From the NCBI RefSeq assembly GCF_900660515.1, contig NZ_LR214972.1, forward strand, positions 248,001-312,000: a stretch of DNA of 64,000 nucleotides. The letters run 5' to 3'. Source of the stretch: Mycoplasmopsis bovirhinis (GTDB lineage Bacteria > Bacillota_I > Bacilli_A > Mycoplasmatales > Metamycoplasmataceae). Position 1 is the stretch's first letter. Each line of letters starts with the position of its first letter. This document shows positions 53,657 to 64,000 of this stretch, piece by piece. Under the pieces are notes generated by a model. The model was given only the letters and a program-made list of their open reading frames with translations, did not search any database and was not told the DNA's origin. The position numbers and the translations under genes were made by a program.

Positions 53657-54546
53657 TGTTTAGAATTAATGAAAAAGAATTAGATTTAAATAACCTTTGA
53701 AGTAATGAAAAAAAACATTTTAGAATTTGAATCATACTTTTTATTATCTTTTGATCACTAATTACTATTTTAGCAATTGTGCCTTCGCTACATATTTTAG
53801 CTAATAAAACTCAATGAACTGAAATTTATAAAGAATATGAAAAAGGCTTACCTAACCCACCAACTGGTACTAATTATGATAGAGTTTGAATCACTAGCGT
53901 CTTTTTATCAATGTTAATTACAGCACTCTTACCAGCTTTAACAATTTCTTTTACCTTAAGTTCAGTTAAAAAATCTTATAAAAAAAATAACTTTATCCAT
54001 CTTTCAAGTGGTGCTTTATTTTTTTCAAAATTTCACGGAGTTCTTTCGCTTATTGGTTTAATTTTGCTTTTAACAACTCAAAGTTTTACTTTAAATAGCG
54101 AATTTAACGTCGTTGATTTAGTAGTTAGAATTTGTGTTTTAGTTTTAAGTACTTTTCAACTTCTCTTTATCGCAAGAAATGTTACATCAATCAAAAGATT
54201 TTTTGTACTTGAAAAACTTAGAAAAGATAGTGCAGTATTCTTAGAACAAATTAACAAAAACATGCAAGATGGAAATTTTAACAATAATCCTTTTGGCATG
54301 ATGAATCAAGAAGTTTTTAAAAATAAAGAACAAAATTCTAATCAAGATTATAATGATGCAACAAAAGAAACAAAACCAACTCAAAAAACCCAGAAAGATT
54401 TAGCGATTGAAAAAATTCTAGAATTGCCAAAAGAGCAATTAAATCGAATGGCTGAAAAATTAAATATCTTTGGTTTTGAACAAATGACCAAAGAAGAATT
54501 AGCTAACTTAATTTACAACCATACTAAAAAACAAGAAGACCAATAA
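53656..54546 (+). CDS. Membrane protein with C-terminal Rho-N/SAP-like segment
   Basis: 296 residues from ATG 53656 with several TGA-Trp codons. Hydrophobic segments at about 22-48 (RIWIILFIIFWSLITILAIV), 80-104, 124-143 and 152-172. The cytoplasmic tail has a Gln/Asn-rich linker and ends in a helical motif DLAIEKILELPKEQLNRMAEK...MTKEELANLIY resembling Rho-N or SAP-type domains. Function unknown; GGAG and overlap couple it to rluD. Confidence 0.8.
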
Positions 54547-54550
54547 TTAT

Positions 54551-54575
54551 AACTCAGGAAAAAAGTTCCTGAGTT
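54551..54575 (+). terminator. Terminator after the rluD operon
   Basis: AACTCAGGAA (54551-54560) pairs with TTCCTGAGTT (54566-54575), 4 bp after the stop. Confidence 0.75.
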
Positions 54576-54616
54576 ATTACTTATCTTTTTGCTCTTAAAT
54601 ATTTACAAAACATTGT

Positions 54617-54622
54617 TATAAT
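54617..54622 (+). promoter_or_regulatory. Promoter of the hsdS remnant, extended -10
   Basis: TGTTATAAT, 26 bp before the AAGGAAT-ATG of the hsdS remnant. Confidence 0.5.
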
Positions 54623-54648
54623 ATTAAATAATTTATTAAGTAAGGAAT

Positions 54649-55034
54649 ATGAATAAAATAGAAAAGCTTATTAATGAGTTATGTCCTAATGATCTTACGT
54701 ATAAAAAATTAAATGAAGTTGCAGTTGTAACAGCTGGTAATTCAGCACCACAGAAAAAACAATATTATACAAATGGAAAATATCTTTTTTGCAGCACTGC
54801 TGGTGTAGGGCAAGTTAAAAAGTCAGTAGATTTTAGTGTATAAATGACTATCTAGATCAAGAAGGTATTAAAGGTTTAAAACAATTTTAATACCAATGAT
54901 TCTTATGTAGTTTCTCATTTAGCAGTATTATTTCAAATGTGAAATTTATCAATAGCAGATTTCTTTATTATGCAATTGAATGGTTTGATATGGCTACTTT
55001 AGTTCGCAAACAAGTTATCCTACAAAATAAAACA
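54649..55034 (+). pseudogene. hsdS fragment, N-terminal half
   Basis: It starts normally (AAGGA, ATG 54649) as a type I specificity subunit: MNKIEKLINELCPNDLTYKKLNEVAVVTAG..., TNGKYLFCSTAGVGQVKKS. A frameshift and stop occur at 54841; the text continues in another frame (NDYLDQEGIKGLKQF), then in further frames SYVVSHLAVLF and, from about 54935, NVKFINSRFLYYAIEWFDMATLVRKQ. Together this is the first target-recognition domain of HsdS with several indels. Confidence 0.8.
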
Positions 55035-55151
55035 ATGAAAATTGAAATTAATGATGAGTTATTTCAAAAGCTAATTAAAAGATCAAATACACTTTCATTA
55101 AGTCGCTCACAATATATTAGATTATTAATTAAACAAGATTTAGAAAAATAA
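55035..55151 (+). CDS. Small ribbon-helix-helix-like ORF
   Basis: A 38-codon tail, MKIEINDELFQKLIKRSN... LSRSQYIRLLIKQDLEK, has the look of a ribbon-helix-helix DNA-binding domain of antitoxin type. It is in frame with the last hsdS fragment and has no clear Shine-Dalgarno, so it may be only a leftover. Its place directly before the Fic gene suggests a former toxin-antitoxin pair, which is inference. Confidence 0.45.
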   Translation: MKIEINDELFQKLIKRSNTLSLSRSQYIRLLIKQDLEK

Positions 55152-55173
55152 TCAAAAAAATCTTGTTTTTTAA
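55131..55173 (+). terminator. Hairpin after the RHH-like ORF
   Basis: AACAAGATTT and AAATCTTGTT arms with a loop of about 20 nt and a T6 run at 55172-55177. Confidence 0.5.
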
Positions 55174-55231
55174 TTATTTAAGATAATTTATGATAAATTA
55201 TATACAAGTATTAAACTGAAGTTTAAAACTT

Positions 55232-55894
55232 ATGAAACTAACAAAAATGAATAAAAAACAATTTGATGAGATCGCTATTTTGCTAAAGTATTCATCGTGT
55301 GCTATTGAAGGTAATACTTTTACGCTAAAAGAAACAGAGTAAATATTTAAAGATGCTTTTAATGATATTAGTTCATTAAAAGATATGTGTGAAATATATG
55401 AAATTATTAATTTCAAAGAAGTAATTGAGTACATTAATAGCAAATATCAAAATTTAAAAATTAACAAAGGTACAATTTTAAAATTACATGAAATCTTAAT
55501 GAATGCTTTAATTGATGGAAATGGTTATTATCGCACTAGAAACATTTATGTTTCAGGGAGTAAATATATTCCACCATTATTATCGCAATATCAATATAAA
55601 GAAATGTTAAAAGACACTATTAAACAAGATGATTTATTAACTTTGCCATTACTAATCGCCAGAGAGCAATTATTTAATGATGGTAATAAACGCACAGCAA
55701 CTATGCTTATTCAAAAAGCATTATTACAAGAAAATAAATTATTTAATCTTACTTTATCAAATAATAAAGATTTTAAATTAGTTTTATTACACTATTATCA
55801 AACAAAAGATAAAGAACCATTAGAACAATTTATTAATCAAAACACAATTGATTTATCTTGTAAAACCACCAAATCACTAAAAAAGGAACATTAA
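55232..55894 (+). pseudogene. Fic-family gene with a premature stop
   Basis: The frame runs from ATG 55232 to TAA 55892 but has an in-frame TAA at 55340-55342, after LKETE. Fic proteins transfer AMP or other nucleotides to target proteins. The inhibitory-helix motif SCAIEGN (S-xxx-E-G) lies before the stop. The catalytic loop after it reads REQLFNDGNKRTATM: GNKR is kept, while the usual His of HPFxxGN is Gln. Restart at an internal ATG (55385) would give a 169-residue protein without the inhibitory helix. It lies inside the broken hsdS locus. Confidence 0.75.
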
Positions 55895-56085
55895 TTTATT
55901 GTGAGTTTAAGAACAAGTTTTTAATTAAAAATATTAAAAACACCAATATTAGTAATGAAAATCAAGAAATGGTTGAAGATGTAAAAATTAGTATGAGTAT
56001 TATTAAACTATATAATACGTTATAAGTGAATGTAATGATATTCTTGATTACAAATATTTATACTATGTAATTAAGAATATTTAAT
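55895..56085 (+). pseudogene. Debris between the Fic gene and the hsdS C-terminus
   Basis: One open stretch, KNKFLIKNIKNTNISNENQEMVEDVKISMSIIKLYNTL (about 55910-56025), is protein-like but has no good start. It is followed by DILDYKYLYYVIKN (about 56040-56085), which reads as the central or second-domain part of HsdS. Confidence 0.4.
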
Positions 56086-56287
56086 GGAGCAAAAACATGG
56101 TACAACAATCCCTGCATTATCTATGGATGTTGTTAATAACCTAAATATCCCTATCCCACCTCTATCACTCCAAAATAAAATAGCTGCAATCTTAGACAAT
56201 TTTTCAAGCTCTGCCAGCTAAAATAAACCTTCGGCAAAAACAATATGAATATTACCGAAATAAACTTTTAAGTTTTAATAAGGTAAG
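56086..56287 (+). pseudogene. hsdS fragment, C-terminal end
   Basis: TTIPALSMDVVNNLNIPIPPLSLQNKIAAILDNFS is the conserved distal repeat of HsdS. A frameshift at about 56205 moves the rest (LPAKINLRQKQYEYYRNKLLSF) into another frame, ending at TAA near 56287. With 54649-55034 it frames the Fic insertion or rearrangement. Confidence 0.8.
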
Positions 56288-56292
56288 TTAAG

Positions 56293-56320
56293 CAAACATC
56301 CACATTATGGATGTTTGTTT
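56293..56320 (+). terminator. Terminator of the hsdS locus
   Basis: CAAACATCCA (56293-56302) pairs with TGGATGTTTG (56308-56317), followed by TTT. Confidence 0.75.
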
Positions 56321-56370
56321 TATTAATTTTAAAACTTATTAAAAGTTTCCTCTGCAACTTAAATCCTTTT

Positions 56371-57042
56371 TTAAATATAATACCCGGCTTCAATAATTAA
56401 AGATTTATATAAAGCTCGCAAGTTATAATCTAAATTATCATCAACAATCATTAAATATTTTTTTAAATCATGATATGATGCTCATATAGCATTTAAATAT
56501 TCTACCCTCATATGTTGACCTTGACCATGTAAAGCACACATAAACCCACCCTCATAAAAATCAAAACTAACTAAGTTTCTTTGCGAATCACAAATAGCAC
56601 ATGCCTCAAAGTTTGGTTTAATCCCAAAATAAAATAAACTTTGAGCATAAAAAAATGTTAAAATTTTATAATTATTTTTTTTGTTTAAATATTTAAAAAT
56701 TTTTAAGTATAAATCAAATAAATGATTAATTTCAAAAATATTTAAAAAGATTTTTTTAATTGCATTAAAAAAATAAATATTTTGAATTGGTTTAATATCT
56801 AATGTTTCTAATAAAACAGCTTTTTTCAACCTGCCCGTTTTATTTTTTAATCTAGCTGGAAAATATTCTAATTCAACAATGCTACCTAAAAGTAAATTAG
56901 CCCTATTTTTTGACAAAGGTTTATTTATGCCACTAGCTACTAGTTTTAAAACTCCATAGTTTGTAAAAAAACTAACTACATGATTATTATCATTAGTTAT
57001 TTTAATACTTAAAACAATCGCTTTAATACTAGTTAGTGGCAC
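56371..57042 (-). CDS. recO: DNA repair protein RecO
   Basis: 223 residues with TGA 56482 as Trp. OB-fold N-terminus (IKAIVLSIKITNDNNHVVSFFTNYGVLKLVASGINKPLSKN), a helical part, and a zinc motif CAICDSQ...CALHG. RecO loads RecA on single-stranded DNA. GTG start with AGGGG upstream. It stands alone, divergent from the asp23-fakA operon. Confidence 0.9.
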
Positions 57043-57155
57043 AATAAAATCCCCTTAATATATTTGTTAAAAAATAATTATAATTTATAATATTAAATTA
57101 TAAGCATATTTTATAAATATGTAATTTTTAAAAGATAAATTTATTAAGAGGATTT

Positions 57156-57458
57156 ATGCACATAGACCAAGTCAAAGAATTATTTATTAATATCCTAACT
57201 TCCACTCCTGGTATCAAGGAAATTCATCCAGTACAACATACCATTAATGTAGTAGCCCGTATGGAAATAAGTGATCTAATTGTTGTATATCAATTAGATA
57301 ATATTTGAAGCTTTCAAGCTTGCATTTCCATTTTAGCTGGTATTAATGCTGCTGAATTAATTTCTGAAATTCATCAGAAATTAACTTACCAATTTAAATT
57401 ACAAAAACAAAAACTCAAAAATCTTACCATTACCATTAAGGGGGTAATTTATGAATAA
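57156..57458 (+). CDS. Asp23/Gls24-family protein (YloU type)
   Basis: 100 residues with TGA 57307 as Trp. TSTPGIKEIHPVQHTINVVARMEISDLIVVYQL... and NAAELISEIHQKLTYQFKLQK follow the Asp23 pattern. In Firmicutes yloU stands directly before the fatty acid kinase gene yloV/fakA, as here. AGAGGAT precedes the ATG; it overlaps fakA by 8 bp. Confidence 0.75.
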
Positions 57459-59103
57459 ACCCGTCTTTTTAGATGCCCAAACTTTTGCAAGGGCAATGAT
57501 CAGTGGATCTAATGCCTTGCAAAATACTAAAAATAAAATTGATGCTTTAAATGTTTTTCCCGTTCCTGATGGTGACACAGGAACTAATATGGCTTCGACA
57601 ATTGCAGCAATTGTTCCTAAAATGAAGTTAGTTGATCAAATGACTTCAATTTCTGAAGTAACTAAACAAATTTCACTTGCTATGGTTTACGAAGCAAGGG
57701 GGAATTCAGGAGTTATTTTAAGTCAAATCTTTAAAGGATTTGCTTTAGGCTCAGAGGGCAAAGAATTTTTAAGTTTAGCTGATTTTCTTGCAGCATTACA
57801 AGCCGCAGTAGATAGAGCTTATAAATCAGTTTTTAAACCAGTTGAAGGAACAATTTTAACAGTTATTCGTGAAACTGTTGAAGCTATTACTAAAGAATAT
57901 AAAACAAAACTTGAAGATCATAGTATCAATATTCAAGAAGTCTTTGGCACAATTTTAAGATTTTGCCGTAAGGCTTGTGATGAGACCCCTAATAAACTTA
58001 AAATCTTAAGAGAAGTAGGAGTAACTGATTCAGGAGGAGAAGGTTTATACCAGATCTTTTATGGATTCAATGAAGCTTTAAATGATCGTTTTGTTGAAAT
58101 ATCTTCAGAAGCTGAAGATATTGAATTGTTTATTAGTGATAGTGAAGTGTACGAAGGTGAATTTGGGTATTGTACCGAAGTTTTAGTTGATTTAAATAAC
58201 CCAGAGCAATTTGATAAAACATCATTAACTCCAGCTTTAGAAGTTTTAGCTTCATCATTAGTTATAGTTAATGATGAAAATATTTTAAAAGTTCATGGTC
58301 ATACCAAAACCCCAGGTAATTTTTTAAACTTATTACAAACTTACGGGGAATTTATTAAAATTAAATCAGAGAATATGAGCATCCAAGCTAATAATTCTAA
58401 AGCTAATTCACAAAAACTTAAATCAGCTCAAAACCAGGAAGATCGCCAAAAATGTGGTTTAGTTTCATGTAATATTGGTCAAGGTTTAATCGATAAAATG
58501 CATGAACTAGGTGCTAATTTTGTCATTGAAGCAGGTGAAACTAAGAACCCTTCAGCACAAGAAATCATTAACGCTATTGATAGCGTTAATGCTAATACTG
58601 TCTTTGTTTTACCTAATTCATCAAATGCTATTTTAGTAGCACAGCAAGCTGCGCAAGTCGTTGATGATAAAAATGTTGTAGTTATCCCAACTAAGAGTCA
58701 AATTCAAGGCTTAAGTGCTGTTATGAATTTTAGCCCAGAATTAGACTTTGAAGATAACCAAGAAATGATGCACGATGCAATAAATGAAGTAGCTTGAGGT
58801 GAGATAACAATTGCCGTTAGAAATACCACAATTAATGGTATTAATATTGAAATAGGCAATTATCTTTCAATTTTAAATGGTAAGATAATTGCAGCTTCAA
58901 AAACCGAGAAACAAGCTTTACGTAATTTAACTACTAAAATGATTAAAGGCTCAAGTGAGATAATTAGTATTTTTTATGGCGAAGATGGTTCAGAACAAAA
59001 TGCCCAAGAATTGGCTAATTACCTTGAATCTCGTTATGATATTGAAGTGCAAATAGATAATGGTAATCAACCAAATTACCATTATCTTATAGGAGTTGAA
59101 TAA
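57451..59103 (+). CDS. fakA: Fatty acid kinase subunit A (DAK domain)
   Basis: 550 residues with TGA 58795 as Trp. FakA phosphorylates fatty acids bound to FakB, feeding PlsX/PlsY phospholipid synthesis from host fatty acids. The N-terminal Dha kinase-like domain has NVFPVPDGDTGTNM (metal-binding Asp residues) and EARGNSGVILSQIFKGF. The C-terminal part includes GYCTEVLVDL and KVHGHTKTPG. plsX follows at once, supporting the role. Confidence 0.94.
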
Positions 59104-59105
59104 AA

Positions 59106-60089
59106 ATGAAACAAATTGTCATTGATATTAATGGATTAGATCATGGCCCTCAAGCTTACTATGAAGCTTGCAGCGAGTTTTTAATAAAGCATCAAGATAC
59201 TTCTATCACCTTAGTAGGTGAGATAAGTAAACTACCAATTAAAAACCAAGTTAAAAATCTTATTTTAATTGATAATTCTTATAAGGTTTTTGACCCAAAA
59301 AACATCCGTCAAAATTTAAAAGAGCCAACAAGCATGAACCAAGCAATTCAAATGCTTGTTGAAGGCAAAGCTGATGGAATAATTTCTGGTGGTGATAGTG
59401 GGATGTATATTTCAGCTTTAACCTTAAAAGCTGGCAGATTACAAGGCACCTTGCGCCCTGCCTTTATGCCAATTATTAGCGCCTTAAATGGTAAAAAAGT
59501 TCTTTTGCTAGACGTAGGAGCAAACTTAGAAGTTAAAGCTGAATATTTATACCAGTGAGCTAAATTAGCTCAAATTTTTAGCCAAAAAATGTTTAAAGTT
59601 CAAAGCCCAAAAATTACACTTTTAAACATTGGCACTGAAGAATATAAAGGCCTTGAACATACTAAAGAAGCAGCCAAACTGCTTCTAGCAGATGATTCAC
59701 TAAATTATGTTGGTTTTAGTGAATCAAGAGAATTGTTAAGAGCTAATTATGATATAGCTTTAGTTGATGGCTATGGAGGAAACTTGATTCTCAAAAGCTA
59801 TGAAGGAGCAATCTTATCTTTTAAAGATGCAATAAAAGAAAGCGCTTTAAAGCGTATACGAACAAAGCTAGGAGCTTTGTTATTAAAACCAACATTTAAA
59901 GAAATTATGCAAAAACTAGACTACCGTAATTCAGGAGCGGCTTGAATTCTCGGTGTAGCAAAGCCTGCTTTGAAGATTCATGGCTCAAGTGATAAATTAG
60001 CCATTTTATATGCATTAGATCAAATGCATAAGGCTTTAGATACTAATTTAATTACAGATTTACAAGGAGTACAAAATGGAAAGATATAA
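59106..60089 (+). CDS. plsX: Phosphate acyltransferase PlsX
   Basis: 327 residues with TGA codons 59556 and 59943 as Trp. It makes acyl-phosphate for PlsY. Blocks: MNQAIQMLVEGKADGIISGGDSGMY, RPAFMPIISALNGKKVLLLDVGANLEV, NIGTEEYKG and YDIALVDGYGGNLILKSYEG. 2 bp after fakA; overlaps rnc by 14 bp. Confidence 0.95.
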
Positions 60090-60765
60090 AAATAACTTAT
60101 TACAATTTTTAAAGAAAATAGATATTAAACCTGATGATATTAGTTTATATATCCAGGCAACTACCCATAAATCATTTAGTAACCAAAATTTAAGTGATAT
60201 TAATTATGAAAAACTTGAATTTTTAGGTGATTCAACTTTAGGATTTGTTGTTTCATCATATATTTTCAAAAATAACCCTAAAATTGATCAAGGAACTATG
60301 ACTAGATACAGGGCTTCTATTGTTGAAACTAAAATGCTTTCAAATATTAGCCAAAAACTTGGTTTAGTTGATTTATTACGCACAGGTCCAGGTAATATGC
60401 ATGTTGATGTTATTGCTTCGCCAAAAGTCCAAGCCGACATTTTAGAAGCATTAATTGGAGCAATCTATTTAGACCAAGGCATTGACCAAGCAATGTTTTT
60501 TATCAAAAAATATATTTTAGCTGAAGTTAAAGATAAAAATATTGTCAACATCACTGATTTAAAAGATCCTAAAACTAAGTTACAAGAATTATTTCAAAGT
60601 ATGACAAAAGAAAATATTACTTATAAAACTGAAGAAGTCATGAACAAGCTTTTCCAAGCAAAAGCTGTTCATGAGAAAAAAGTCTTTGGAGTTGGTACAG
60701 GAAAAAGTAAGAAAGAAGCAGAATCTAATGCAGCTCAAGATGCATTAGATAAGTTTAAAGAATAA
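60076..60765 (+). CDS. rnc: Ribonuclease III
   Basis: 229 residues. The catalytic signature NYEKLEFLGDSTLGFVVSSYIF and the second acidic site in ILEALIGAIYLDQGI are present. A double-stranded RNA-binding domain ends the protein (DPKTKLQELFQSM... GVGTGKSKKEAESNAAQDALDKF). It processes rRNA and mRNA. AAGGAG precedes the ATG. Confidence 0.96.
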   Translation: MERYKNNLLQFLKKIDIKPDDISLYIQATTHKSFSNQNLSDINYEKLEFLGDSTLGFVVSSYIFKNNPKIDQGTMTRYRASIVETKMLSNISQKLGLVDLLRTGPGNMHVDVIASPKVQADILEALIGAIYLDQGIDQAMFFIKKYILAEVKDKNIVNITDLKDPKTKLQELFQSMTKENITYKTEEVMNKLFQAKAVHEKKVFGVGTGKSKKEAESNAAQDALDKFKE

Positions 60766-60789
60766 AGTAATTACTAGGAGCATAATTAA

Positions 60790-63726
60790 ATGAAATTAAT
60801 TAAACTTGAAGCCCATGGCTTTAAATCATTTGCTGATCCAATTGTTTTACGTTTTGATGGCGGAGTTGTTGGGATTGTTGGACCAAATGGTTCAGGTAAA
60901 AGCAACATTAATGATGCTATTCGCTGAGTTTTAGGTGAACAAAGCTCTAAAGAGTTACGTGGTGATTCGATGGCTGATGTTATTTTCGCTGGTTCAAAAA
61001 CTAGCGAGCCAATGAATAAAGCACAAGTTACCTTAACTTTTGACAATAAAGAACGTTTAAGCTCAATTGACTCTGATACAGTTAGTATCTCCAGAGTCAT
61101 TGAGCGCGATAAAGGTATTAATGAATATTTCATTAATGGGCAAAAAGCTCGCTTAAAAGAAATTAAGATTTTAGCCATGGAAACAGGAATTGGGAAAAGT
61201 TCGCTTGCGATTATTTCCCAAGGAACGGTTTCAGACATTGCCCAATCTTCTGATGAGCAAAGAAGGTTAATCTTTGAAGAAGCAGCTGGAGTTTCCAAGT
61301 ATAAATTCCGTAAAACTGAATCTTTAAAAAAATTAGAACAAGCAACTCAAAATCTCAAAATCATGGAAGCAAAGCTCGCTGAAATGCAAAAAAGATTAAC
61401 AGCTTTAGAAACTCAAGCTTCTAAAGCCTATAAATATAAAGAGCTAAGTAAGGAATTAAGTGATTTAGAAATTCCTTACTTAGCTCAACAAATTGAGCAA
61501 AATCAAACTATTTATCAAGAGCTTTCAAAAGAATTAGAAGGTTTTGAAGAAACAGTTAGTTCATATAATGAAGATTTAAAACTTTTAGAAAATGAAAACT
61601 TCGAAAAATCAAAACTTTTGAAAGATTTAAAAGCTGAAATTGCTAACTATTCAAACCAAAAACAAGTATTACAAACTAAAATATCATCCCTTGAAACAAG
61701 CATTACCGAAGCTTTAGCTAAACGTAAATTACTTGCTGAAGGAGCATTGCAAACTAATGCAGCAGAACAAGCTGCTGCTTTAGTTTCACAAGTTAAAAGC
61801 TTAGAATTAGAACTAGTAAGTTTTAAATCAAGTTATGATCAAACTTTTAGCTTAAAAACTGAGTTAGAACAAAAGATTAATGAGCAAACTTTGCTCATTA
61901 ATGAGTTAAATTTAACTTACAAAGCTAAAGAGACTAAAAACAACGAATTAAAAGCTGAGTTAAATCACTTGAAAAACATGCAAAAATCAAAAAATAATCT
62001 TTACCAAGGGGTTAAGACCATTTTAGATAATAAAGCCTTTTTTAAAGGTTTAAAAGGCATGGTAAGTGATTTAATCAAAGTACCAAGCGAATATACATTA
62101 GCTTTTGAAACAATTTTAAAACAAGCCATGCAACATTTGGTTGTAGATAATTCGCAAACTGCAATTAAAGCCATTGATTTTTTGAAAAAAAATAATGGCG
62201 GTAGAGCTACCTTTATTCCCTTAGCTTCAATTGAAGCTAAGGAAGTTCAAGAACATTATTTATTTGCTTTACGCAACCATCAAGGTTTTGTTGAAGTAGC
62301 TAGCAATTTAGCAATTGTACAAGAGCAATTTAAAGTTTTAAATCAATTTTTACTTGGAAATATTATTGTTGCTAGAGATATTTCTTTTGCCACAGAAATT
62401 TCAAACATTGTGCAAAAGAAATATACTATTGTTTCCATGCAAGGAGATTTAGTGCGCCCTGGGGGAATTTTAGTTGGAGGATCGCAGCAAGCAAGTGAGA
62501 ATTTGCTTAATTTAGACGATAAAATTACTTCATTGCAAGAATTAGTTACTGGCAATGAAGTAATTAACCAAAAACTAACTCAAAATCTAAAAGTTCATAA
62601 TGATACTTTAAGAAAATATCAAAATAATTTGCAAATGCAAATTACTAATCTTAATGCTTTACAGTATCAAATTAATGAAAAACAAAAAATAATTGATAAA
62701 CATAAAACTAGTTTATCAATTAATGATTTAAATAATGTTAATGATCAAAGCTATGATGCTTTAAATCAAACTCAAAGCGAGATTTTAAAACTAAAATATG
62801 AGCTAAGCCAAATTGAATATAACTTGCAAGTTTCAATGCAAGAGAATAATTCAATTGAAACAGACTTAGCAGTTAACAATAAAAAAATCAATGAATTAAA
62901 TAATTTACTGAAAAAACTTTATAGTTCTTTTAGTCAAAAAAATGCTAATTTAACTTTAGCTAAAAATCAACTTGAAGCTGATACGCTTAGGTTACATGAA
63001 CATTATGATATGACTTTTGAGTATGCTAAAGCTAATTTTAATAAACTTTCTTTTGCTTTTGAAGAAGCAAAAGAAACTATTGAAAACTTAAAATCTCAAA
63101 TCAAAACTTTAGGTAATGTTAATTTAGATTCGATTCAAGAATTTGAAGAATTAAATGATAGGTATAAAATCGATCTAGCTAACAAAGAAGAAGTAACCCA
63201 GGCAAAGAACCTTTGCCTGGAAGCTATTAGTGAATTAGATAAAAAAATTATTCAAAGATTAACATCAATTGTTGATGATGTTAATGAACAGATGCATAAT
63301 GTCTTTTCTTCATTATTTGGAGGAGGCACTGCTAAAGTGCGATTTTTAGATCCAAATAATATTTTAGAAAGTGGTATTAGCATCTATGCTCAACCACCAG
63401 GAAAAAAAGTTAAAAACCTCAAACTTTTCTCTGGTGGTGAAAAAGCGTTAATTGCTATTTCCTTGCTTTTTGCTATTTTAAGAGCAAGGCCTCTACCTTT
63501 ATGTATTTTAGATGAAGTTGAAGCAGCATTAGATGAATCTAACGTGGTTAGATATGCTGAATACTTACAAGAATTAAAACATAAAACCCAGTTTTTAGTT
63601 ATAACTCACCGTACTGGTACTATGACTAGGGTGGATGCTTTATTTGGGGCTACAATGCAAAAAAGAGGTGTAACCAGCTTCTTTAGTGTTGAGTTAGCAG
63701 AAGCTAAAAAATTAATTCAAGAGTAA
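60790..63726 (+). CDS. smc: Chromosome segregation ATPase SMC
   Basis: 978 residues with TGA 60926 as Trp. The N-terminal head has GIVGPNGSGKSNINDAIRW (Walker A). Long coiled coils flank the hinge (about residues 415-510, KGLKGMVSDLIKVPSEYTLAFE). The C-terminal head has FSGGEKALIAISLLF (signature) and PLCILDEVEAALDESN (Walker B). It works with ScpA/ScpB in DNA organisation. AGGAG lies before the ATG. Last gene of the asp23-fakA-plsX-rnc-smc operon. Confidence 0.97.
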
Positions 63727-63732
63727 AAGAAA

Positions 63733-63760
63733 AAATCAAAGCTTTAGCTTTGATTTTTTT
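63733..63760. terminator. Bidirectional terminator after smc
   Basis: AAATCAAAGC TTTA GCTTTGATTT with T runs on either strand, 6 bp after smc and just before the end of the convergent gene. Confidence 0.85.
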
Positions 63761-63765
63761 GTTAA

Positions 63766-64000
63766 TTAAGAGCTAACACTTCCTGATCCAGAATTTGCTT
63801 GTTGTCCTGTAGTTCCATTTTCTTGTGTTGCTACTGGTTCTGAGTATTTCTTAAAATCTAAGATATTATTCTTAATTTCTGCTCAAGTTTTTAAGTGCTC
63901 TTCAGTAATAAGATCATTAGCTCCAGTTAAAGAGTTTTTGAAAGCTTCTATTTTATCAATAATAGTTTTCTTATTAAACTCAGTAATTTCTACTTTAGAT
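63766..64000 (-). CDS. C-terminal end of a protein, possibly a lipoprotein
   Basis: The frame is open from the right edge to TAA 63766 (77 residues; one TGA-Trp). A helical stretch (KVEITEFNKKTIIDKIEAFKNSLTGANDLITEEHL...) ends in a Gly/Ser/Gln-rich tail (GTTGQQANSGSGSVSS). This composition resembles mycoplasma surface lipoprotein tails, but the start is not in view. Confidence 0.5.

Overview
The window is AT-rich chromosomal DNA from a mollicute that reads UGA as tryptophan. At least 30 genes (gyrase neighbours, ribosomal proteins, tRNA synthetases, uvrC, smc) only become full length when TGA is decoded as Trp. Gene content and order (S10/spc ribosomal cluster without rpmD, fused nadD-yqeK, suf pair beside nusB, asp23-fakA-plsX-rnc-smc, large lipoproteins, IS30-family elements) point to a Mycoplasma of the hominis/synoviae type. 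The species cannot be fixed from the sequence alone.

Layout: 1-877 is the C-terminal end of a type I restriction subunit (HsdR). 942-2429 and 7830-9317 are two nearly identical 1,488-bp IS30-family elements in opposite orientation, each with its own target duplication. Between them lie a lipoprotein gene, a decayed stretch and gyrA. rplK-rplA follow at 9377-10665. A giant lipoprotein gene (10867-16551, minus) is split by one in-frame TAG. 16637-18385 is ybeY-cdd-era. 18672-25104 (minus) is leuS-coaX-trpS-thrS plus a small membrane protein. obgE and uvrC run rightward to 28261, followed by a decayed 600-bp stretch. 28874-38268 (minus) is the S10/spc cluster from rpsJ to rplO. 38464-41655 (minus) is an operon of a metal-site-less RNase J-like protein, a membrane protein and a thioredoxin-like protein. 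41802-44939 (minus) holds gltX with a small conserved gene, and pgi. 45058-51030 (minus) is nusB-unknown-sufS-sufU-dinB-nadD/yqeK-rluB-mscL. ffh (minus) and rluD (plus) diverge at 52.7 kb. 54649-56287 is a ruined hsdS locus containing a broken Fic gene. recO (minus) and the asp23-fakA-plsX-rnc-smc operon (plus) close the window, with the tail of another minus-strand gene at the right edge.

Most genes are housekeeping genes of translation, DNA topology and repair, sulfur transfer and lipid synthesis, packed into operons with 1-bp TAATG overlaps. Accessory content is limited to IS elements, lipoproteins and restriction-modification debris. The most noteworthy observations are: five genes whose -10 box lies 6-9 nt before the start codon with no Shine-Dalgarno, so probably leaderless; an RNase J paralogue that has lost its metal-binding motif; an Era-like GTPase without NKxD; a CoaX-like protein lacking key residues; a repeat module shared between two lipoproteins; and several ribosomal proteins with Lys/Ala-rich extensions.
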